Of a DNA stretch of 64,000 nucleotides, positions 58,667 through 64,000 are shown one piece after another (positions within the stretch are counted from its first letter, which is position 1; each line of letters begins with the position of its first letter). The translations under genes were made by a program, and so were the position numbers. The notes below the pieces were generated by a model, which saw nothing but the letters and a program-made list of their open reading frames with translations, was not told the DNA's origin and searched no databases. The DNA comes from Fundidesulfovibrio magnetotacticus (GTDB taxonomy: Bacteria > Desulfobacterota > Desulfovibrionia > Desulfovibrionales > Desulfovibrionaceae). The stretch is taken from positions 39,893 through 103,892 of the forward strand of contig NZ_BLTE01000017.1 of NCBI RefSeq assembly GCF_013019105.1, written 5' to 3'.

Positions 58667-61600
58667 GCCTCTCCTCCGGTTTCATCCGACGCCCCGTCAT
58701 GACCACCCTGGTCATGGCGGCCATCCTCATCTTCGGGGCCATGGCCTACAAGGCCCTGCCCGTCTCCGACCTGCCCAACGTGGACTTCCCCACCATCCAG
58801 GTGACCGCCAGCTTCCCCGGCGCCAGCCCCGAGACCATGTCCTCCTCGGTGGCCACGCCCCTGGAGAAGCAGTTCTCCACCATCGCGGGCCTGGACTCCA
58901 TGAACTCCAACTCCACCCTGGGCACCACGCGCGTCACGCTCCAGTTCGACCTCTCGCGCAACATCGACGCCGCCGCCCAGGACGTGAACTCCGCCATCGC
59001 CCTGGCCGTGCGCAACATGCCCTCGGAGATGCCCAACCCGCCCACCTACCGCAAGGTGAACCCCGCCGACCAGCCCGTGCTCTATCTGGCGCTCACCTCG
59101 CCCACCATGCGCCTCTCCGACCTGAACGAATACGCCGAGAACATGATGGCCCAGCGCATCTCCATGGTCAGCGGCGTGTCGCAGGTCTCGGTGTACGGCT
59201 CCCAGAAGTACGCCGTGCGCGTGCAGCTGGACCCCGACGCCCTGGCCTCCCGCGAGATCGGCATCGACGAGGTGGCCGAGTCCGTGCGCCGGGCCAACTC
59301 CAACCTGCCCACGGGCACGGTGTCCGGCCCCAAGCGCGAGTTCACGGTGCAGTCTTCCGGCAAGCTGGTGCGCGCGGAGTTCTTCGGCCCCGTGATCGTG
59401 GCCTACAAGAACGGCGCGCCCATCCGCCTGAACGAGATCGGGCGCGCCATCGACTCCGTGGAGAACGACAGGCGGCGCAACTTCTTCAACGGCGAGCCCG
59501 GCTTCGTGCTGGCCGTGCAGCGCCAGCCCGGCACCAACACCGTGGCCGTGGTGGAGGCCGTGAAGAAGCTCCTGCCGGAGTTCAAGGCGCAGCTCCCGGC
59601 CTCGGTGAACATGGAGATCATGATCGACCGTTCGCTCTCCATCAAGGAATCGGTGGAGGACGTGCAGTTCACGCTGCTGCTCACGGTGTTCCTGGTGATC
59701 CTGGTGATCTTCCTCTTCCTGCGCAACCTCTCGGCCACGCTCATCCCCTCGCTGGCCCTGCCGCTCTCGCTGGTGGGCACGTTCGCGGTGATGCAGATGG
59801 CGGGCTTCAGCCTGAACAACATCTCGCTCATGGCCCTCACGCTCTCGGTGGGCTTCGTGGTGGACGACGCCATCGTCATGCTCGAGAACATCGTGCGCCA
59901 CATGGAAATGGGCAAGCCGCCCCTCCAGGCCGCCTACGAAGGCTCCCGGGAAGTGAGCTTCACCATCCTCTCCATGACCGTCTCGCTCACGGCGGTGTTC
60001 ATCCCCGTGCTCTTCATGGGCGGCGTGGTGGGCAGGCTCTTCAAGGAATTCGCCGTGACCATCAGCGTGGCCATCCTCTTCTCGGGGTTCGTCTCGCTCT
60101 CGCTCACACCCATGCTCTGCTCGCTGTGGCTCAAGTCCCACGCGGGCGAGCGCCACGGCAGGCTCTACTGGCTCATCGAGAAGGGCTTCGAGGCCCTGCT
60201 TAAAACCTACGAGCGCACCCTGCGCGTGGTCATCGCCCGGCGGAGGATCACCCTGGCCTTCTCGGGGGTGCTGCTGTGCGTGACGGTGTGGCTCTTCGGG
60301 GCCATCAACAAGGGCTTCCTGCCCAGCGAGGACATCGGGCAGCTCTCGGTGGTCACCGAGGCCGAGCAGGGCATCAGCTTTCCGGCCATGGTGGAGAAGC
60401 AGAAGCGGATCATGGAGATCATCGCCGCCGACGAGAACGTGGAGGGCTACATGTCCGTGGTGGGCGCGGGCGGCCCCGTGTCCACGCTCAACTCGGGGCG
60501 CCTGTTCGTGAAGCTCAAGCCGCGCCACGAGCGTCCCCTCTCCGCCGATCAGGTGATCCAGAAGCTGCGCCCCAAGCTGGCCCAGGTGCCCGGCATCATG
60601 GCCTTCATGCAGAACCCGCCACCCATCCGACTGGGCGGCATGGCCACCAAGGGCCTCTACCAGTTCACCCTGCAGAACCCCAACACCCAGGACCTCTTCA
60701 ACTATTCGGTGGAACTGGAGAACAAGCTGCGCGAGATCCCCCTGCTCCAGGACGTGAACTCCGACCTCCAGCTCAAAAACCCCCAGGTGTTCCTGGAGAT
60801 CGACCGCGACAAGACCGCCGCCCTGGGCATCACCGCGCGCCAGATCGAGGACGCCCTCTACACCTCCTACGGCAACCGCCAGATCTCCACCATCTACGCC
60901 CCCAACTCCGACTACCAGGTGATCATGGAGCTGCTCCCCGAGTTCCAGAACGACCCGTCCCTCATGAGCAAGCTCTACGTGCGCTCGCCCGTCACCGCCA
61001 AACTCGTGCCCCTGGACGTGCTGGTGAAGCGCTCCATGGGCGTGGGGCCGCTCTCGGTGAACCATTCCGGCCAGCTGCCCAGCGTGACCCTCTCCTTCAA
61101 CCTGCGCCCGGGCGTCTCACTCTCCCAGGCCGTGGAGGCCGTGGAGGGCGTGGCCCGCGCCACCCTGCCCGGCTCGTTCTCCACCAAGTTCGAGGGCACG
61201 GCCCAGGCGTTCCAGTCGTCGCTGACGGGCATGTCGCTCCTGGTGGGGCTCTCCATCGTGGTGATCTACATCGTGCTGGGCATCCTCTACGAGTCGTTCA
61301 TCCACCCGCTGACCATCCTCTCGGGCCTGCCCTCGGCGGGCACGGGCGCGCTGGCCACGCTCATGCTTTTCGGCCACGAACTCGACATCTACGGCTTCGT
61401 GGGCATCATCATGCTCATCGGCATCGTGAAGAAGAACGCCATCATGATGATCGACTTCGCCCTGGAGGCCCGGCGCGGCTCGGACATCGCGCCCGCCGAG
61501 GCCATCTTCCAGGGCTGCATGGTGCGCTTCCGGCCCATCATGATGACCACCATGGCCGCGCTCATGGGCACCCTGCCCATCGCCCTGGGCTGGGGCGCGG

Positions 61601-61779
61601 GCGGCGAGGCAAGGCGGCCCCTGGGCCTGGCCGTGGTGGGCGGCCTGATGGTGTCGCAGCTGCTCACGCTCTACTTCACGCCCGTCTACTACATCTATCT
61701 CGACCGTTTCCAGACCTGGATGGGCAAGCGCATGGGTCGCCACTCCGAGACTCCGGAGCCCGAGCCCGTCCACCGCTGA
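58663..61779 (+). CDS. RND efflux pump inner-membrane transporter (MdtB/MdtC-type HAE-1)
   Basis: 1038 residues, 12 membrane segments. 'FIRRPVMTTLVMAAILIFGAMAYKALPVSDLPNVDFPTIQV' and 'GFVVDDAIVMLENI' (proton-relay Asp pair) are standard. 'VNPADQPVLYLALTS' is typical of MdtB/MdtC. It extrudes drugs or bile-salt-like compounds by proton exchange. ATG 58663 overlaps the fusion protein gene. The last gene of the efflux operon. Confidence 0.94.
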   Translation: MSLSSGFIRRPVMTTLVMAAILIFGAMAYKALPVSDLPNVDFPTIQVTASFPGASPETMSSSVATPLEKQFSTIAGLDSMNSNSTLGTTRVTLQFDLSRNIDAAAQDVNSAIALAVRNMPSEMPNPPTYRKVNPADQPVLYLALTSPTMRLSDLNEYAENMMAQRISMVSGVSQVSVYGSQKYAVRVQLDPDALASREIGIDEVAESVRRANSNLPTGTVSGPKREFTVQSSGKLVRAEFFGPVIVAYKNGAPIRLNEIGRAIDSVENDRRRNFFNGEPGFVLAVQRQPGTNTVAVVEAVKKLLPEFKAQLPASVNMEIMIDRSLSIKESVEDVQFTLLLTVFLVILVIFLFLRNLSATLIPSLALPLSLVGTFAVMQMAGFSLNNISLMALTLSVGFVVDDAIVMLENIVRHMEMGKPPLQAAYEGSREVSFTILSMTVSLTAVFIPVLFMGGVVGRLFKEFAVTISVAILFSGFVSLSLTPMLCSLWLKSHAGERHGRLYWLIEKGFEALLKTYERTLRVVIARRRITLAFSGVLLCVTVWLFGAINKGFLPSEDIGQLSVVTEAEQGISFPAMVEKQKRIMEIIAADENVEGYMSVVGAGGPVSTLNSGRLFVKLKPRHERPLSADQVIQKLRPKLAQVPGIMAFMQNPPPIRLGGMATKGLYQFTLQNPNTQDLFNYSVELENKLREIPLLQDVNSDLQLKNPQVFLEIDRDKTAALGITARQIEDALYTSYGNRQISTIYAPNSDYQVIMELLPEFQNDPSLMSKLYVRSPVTAKLVPLDVLVKRSMGVGPLSVNHSGQLPSVTLSFNLRPGVSLSQAVEAVEGVARATLPGSFSTKFEGTAQAFQSSLTGMSLLVGLSIVVIYIVLGILYESFIHPLTILSGLPSAGTGALATLMLFGHELDIYGFVGIIMLIGIVKKNAIMMIDFALEARRGSDIAPAEAIFQGCMVRFRPIMMTTMAALMGTLPIALGWGAGGEARRPLGLAVVGGLMVSQLLTLYFTPVYYIYLDRFQTWMGKRMGRHSETPEPEPVHR

Positions 61780-61843
61780 CCACGCAACGTTACGCGGCGG
61801 GGTTCCCACGGGGCCTCGCCGCTCTTCTTTGAAGGAGTCCGCC

Positions 61844-62419
61844 GTGCGCCTGATCGACCTGACGCTCCCCCCGGACGATCCCCGGGGACGCTACCCCGGC
61901 GACCCGCCCGTGCAGGCCAGCCCGCTGCACACGCTGGAGCAGCACGGCTGGCGGCTCCACGCCGTGAGCCTGGGCAGCCACGCGGGCACGCACGTCAACG
62001 CGCCCTGGCACATGGCCCCGGAGGGAGATCGCCTGGAGGAACTGAGCCTGGATCGCCTCTGCGGCTGGGCCGTGGTGCGCGGGGCAGGCCCTGTCGCGCC
62101 GGGTTTGGGCCTGATCTACGCCGACTTCCCCCTGGAGGGCGCGGAGCTTGAGGCCGTGCTGGAGGCCCGGCCTCCCTTCGTGGCCCAGGCCGTGGAGTTT
62201 CCGCTGGACCTGGAGGCGGAACGCGCACTTTGTCTGGCCGGGATCGTGAGCTTCGAGAACCTGGACCGCACGGCCCTCCTACCGCGCGGCGTGCGTTTCT
62301 GGTTCATGGGGCTGGCCTCGGCCCTGGCCCCGGACGGCTTCCCGGTGCGCGCGGCGGCCGTGCTGGAGCCGTGGGACCACGGGTTCGCTCAAGTGAATAC
62401 GAATGAGTCCATTCGATAG
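61844..62419 (+). CDS. Cyclase-family (kynurenine formamidase-like) protein
   Basis: 191 residues from a GTG with GAAGGAG upstream; an in-frame TTG at 61829 is the other option. The metal-binding motif of the family is HxGTHxD; here 'SHAGTHVNAPWH' has Asn in place of Asp. 'LIDLTLPPDD' at the start and 'ARPPFVAQAVEFPLDLEAERALCLAGI' fit the fold (PF04199). The missing ligand suggests altered metal binding or an inactive paralogue. Substrate unknown. Confidence 0.72.
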   Translation: MRLIDLTLPPDDPRGRYPGDPPVQASPLHTLEQHGWRLHAVSLGSHAGTHVNAPWHMAPEGDRLEELSLDRLCGWAVVRGAGPVAPGLGLIYADFPLEGAELEAVLEARPPFVAQAVEFPLDLEAERALCLAGIVSFENLDRTALLPRGVRFWFMGLASALAPDGFPVRAAAVLEPWDHGFAQVNTNESIR

Positions 62420-62454
62420 TTTACAACCGATTTCGCATCGCCTAACATCCCGCC

Positions 62455-62985
62455 GTGCCGTCCGTTTTCACCCACCCCGCAGTGCCACTTGCCGCAGCCC
62501 TGGCCCTCGGGAGCGAAGTCCTGCCCTGGCGTCTCGTGGCGGTAGGCGCGGCGCTCTCCCTCCTGCCGGACCTTGACGTGCTGGCCTTCCGGCTGGGCGT
62601 GCCCTACGGGGCGGACTTCGGGCATCGCGGGGCGAGCCATTCCCTGGCCTTGGCGGCCGCGTTGTCGACGGTCTTCGCGCTGTTCCACCGCCGTATGGGC
62701 GTCCCGTTCGCCAGGGCGTGGTTGTTCCTTGTCGCGTGCGCGGCGTCCCACGCCGTGATGGACGCCTTCACGGACGGAGGTCGGGGCGTTGCGCTGTTCT
62801 GGCCCTGGAGCGCGGAGCGGTTCTTCGCCGCTTTGCGGCCAATCGAGGCCGCGCCCCTGGCCAGTTCGCGGTTCTTCAGCGGTGCTGGCCTGCGGGTGCT
62901 TTTCTCGGAACTGCTTTGGGTCTGGCTGCCGCTCCTGTCTGCCGCTGCGTTATGGCGGGCTCTGTCCTCGCGCCGTCGGGCGTGA
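62455..62985 (+). CDS. YdjM-like inner-membrane metal-dependent hydrolase
   Basis: 176 residues from a GTG. 'FTHPAVPLAAALALG', 'LLPDLDVLAFRLGVPYGADFGHRGASHSLALAAAL' and 'ASHAVMDAFTDGG' carry the conserved His/Asp pattern of the YdjM/LexA-regulated membrane hydrolase family. Four membrane segments are likely. Physiological role unknown. Confidence 0.82.
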   Translation: MPSVFTHPAVPLAAALALGSEVLPWRLVAVGAALSLLPDLDVLAFRLGVPYGADFGHRGASHSLALAAALSTVFALFHRRMGVPFARAWLFLVACAASHAVMDAFTDGGRGVALFWPWSAERFFAALRPIEAAPLASSRFFSGAGLRVLFSELLWVWLPLLSAAALWRALSSRRRA

Positions 62986-63293
62986 GGGGATTGATCGCTC
63001 CGGGGCACGCATCCCCTTACAGGTATCCGGAGTCTCTTGCGGGCAGCGCATGATGCGCCGCCGCGCCCCCCTCCCGGACACGAATCAGCGACCGGCCGCC
63101 TTGAAGGTTCCCATGACCGATGAGCATCTTTCGTGCTTTTCCAATCAGTTATTGTTAGTCGGTCGATATTCTGTCATGATTTCGGTCTCCGCCCCGATTC
63201 GTGGGCGTAAGGCCCCGGTGCTTCCCTCCCGGTCGCCCATTGGCTCTGGTCGGCGTATCCATCCCGGGCTTCCCCTTAAATGTGCGAGGCGGT
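62986..63293. other. Non-coding stretch of 308 bases
   Basis: No credible gene. A small palindrome gcgcatgatgcgc lies near 63046. A stretch of AT-rich sequence near 63140-63185 may hold the promoter for the next gene, but no good hexamer pair is evident. Confidence 0.5.
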
Positions 63294-63701
63294 ATGCGAC
63301 ATCTCTTTCTGGTTCTGGTTGCTCTTCTTCTCGTGTCCGGATGCGACAAGCAGGCGCAGCTTGCCGACAGCGGCGACGGCAAGTTCGCCATCGATTTAAA
63401 ATTCAAGATAAAGAACCGCTGCCAGGGACCTTTCCCTGAGGTGCTCCTTCTCAACGTTCCCCAGGGGACCGAGGCGTTCGAATTCAAGATGATCGACCTG
63501 AGCTACAACAACTACGACCACGGCACCGCAGAGGTGAAGCACCCCGGCGGCTCCGTGCTGGCCGAGGGCACTGTGCCCGGTTTGCTCGGGCCGTGCTTTA
63601 CGGGGTCTTCCACGCACACGTACAAGATAACAGTGAAAGCCCTCGGCAAGGGCGGCCAGGTCCTGGGCGTCACGGAAGCCCGCAAGTCCTTCACGAACTA
63701 G
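63294..63701 (+). CDS. Lipoprotein with PEBP-like sequence
   Basis: 135 residues. Lipoprotein signal 'MRHLFLVLVALLLVSGCDK'. The mature part contains 'LLLNVPQGTEAFEFKMIDLSYNNYDHG' and 'GLLGPCFTGSSTHTYKITVKALGK', which echo the phosphatidylethanolamine-binding protein (PEBP/YbhB) patterns 'NVP.GT.S...VVD' and 'GPC.P.GTHRY.FT.YAL'. It is shorter than typical PEBPs and lacks the canonical DPDAP. The lipoprotein assignment is firm, the family is tentative. Confidence 0.6.
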   Translation: MRHLFLVLVALLLVSGCDKQAQLADSGDGKFAIDLKFKIKNRCQGPFPEVLLLNVPQGTEAFEFKMIDLSYNNYDHGTAEVKHPGGSVLAEGTVPGLLGPCFTGSSTHTYKITVKALGKGGQVLGVTEARKSFTN

Positions 63702-63710
63702 CTCCCCACC

Positions 63711-63734
63711 GGGGCCGTCGGATGCGGCGGCCCC
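63711..63734. terminator. Terminator-like hairpin between convergent genes
   Basis: ggggccg (63711-63717) pairs with cggcccc (63728-63734) over a short loop between the lipoprotein gene and the converging partial gene. Confidence 0.5.
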
Positions 63735-63789
63735 TCCCCCTCGCCTTCGTACGCTCGCAGTTCCCTACCGGGGCCTGGGCCTCGGCGGG

Positions 63790-64000
63790 TCAGGACGCGC
63801 TGCCGCCCCGGTGCGTGCGCGCGACCATCTCGTCGGCCACGGCGCGCATTTCCTTGTAGAAGTCCAGGAACTCGTGCGGGCAGCGCGTGAACAGCCGCTT
63901 AAGCGAACCCTGCAACGATTTCGGCAGGTGCTCGCGCTCGAAGTGCTCCATGATGTCCGTGGTGAGCCGGTAGAGGGGATCGACGCGCTCAAGCTTCCTG
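63790..64000 (-). CDS. Partial gene, C-terminal fragment
   Basis: The minus frame is open from the right window edge to TGA at 63792-63790 and gives about 70 residues ('RKLERVDPLYRLTTDIMEHFEREHLPKSLQG...HEFLDFYKEMRAVADEM'). Charged and helical, with host-like codon use. Too little is visible to name the family. Confidence 0.5.
   Translation of the reverse strand, partial: RKLERVDPLYRLTTDIMEHFEREHLPKSLQGSLKRLFTRCPHEFLDFYKEMRAVADEMVARTHRGGSAS

Noticed and set aside
1..64000. CRISPR arrays, rRNA genes and insertion sequences
   Set aside because: I saw no regularly spaced repeats, no rRNA sequence and no transposase in any frame.

Overview
The window is GC-rich DNA from a Desulfovibrio-like sulfate reducer (Desulfobacterota). 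The gene order degP - ispE - tRNA-Gln - prs - rplY/ctc - pth - carD - rho is what I expect for that group; this is recalled, not searched. The DNA falls into four blocks.

(1) 1-1963, plus strand: a DNA-modification/restriction cassette. It holds the C-terminal end of a cytosine-5 methyltransferase, a DUF3883 (PD-(D/E)XK-type) putative restriction endonuclease, and the very-short-patch repair endonuclease Vsr. It abuts the tail end of a prophage with an 11-base gap, so it may be phage cargo.

(2) 1975-34407, almost all minus strand: a siphovirus-type prophage with lambda-like modules. Reading from its right end it has helicase and primase genes separated by iteron-like repeats, a ParB-methyltransferase, a probable small terminase, small accessory genes, two more methyltransferases, the large terminase, gpW-like joiner, portal, S49 protease with a nested scaffold start, decoration protein and major capsid protein. 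A lysis cassette sits inside the head-tail region. Then come connector and tail genes, a G/GT pair joined by a -1 frameshift at GGGAAAC, a 1774-residue tape measure protein and tail-tip proteins. Accessory genes interrupt the plan in several places: an AT-rich membrane gene plus HTH gene after the large terminase, and a lone plus-strand membrane gene between GT and the tape measure gene. No integrase, repressor or att repeat is visible. The right end lies near a host tRNA-Arg(CCT).

(3) 34795-43777: host housekeeping DNA. It contains tRNA-Arg with its promoter and terminator, a periplasmic Do-type protease overlapping ispE, a structured untranslated segment that may be a small RNA, tRNA-Gln(TTG), prs, L25/CTC, an SGNH-like protein, pth, carD, and rho with a long leader.

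(4) 43898-64000: a six-gene D-alanylation-like (dlt-type) operon in a Gram-negative setting. Its order is small DltX-like membrane peptide, DltD-position protein, Cys-rich YkgJ-like protein, adenylating enzyme, MBOAT acyltransferase and acyl carrier protein. Next come a disulfide oxidoreductase with a Cys-rich partner, a peptidoglycan-hydrolase-like protein, a secreted protein and a large unknown protein. A drug-efflux locus follows: a DHA2 transporter divergent from a TetR - membrane fusion protein - RND pump operon. The window ends with a cyclase-family protein, a YdjM-like membrane hydrolase, a PEBP-like lipoprotein and a truncated gene.

The observations I find most worth following are the dlt-type operon with its unusual members, the frameshift site, the AT-rich phage gene, the iteron-like array between the primase and helicase genes, and the candidate RNA upstream of tRNA-Gln.
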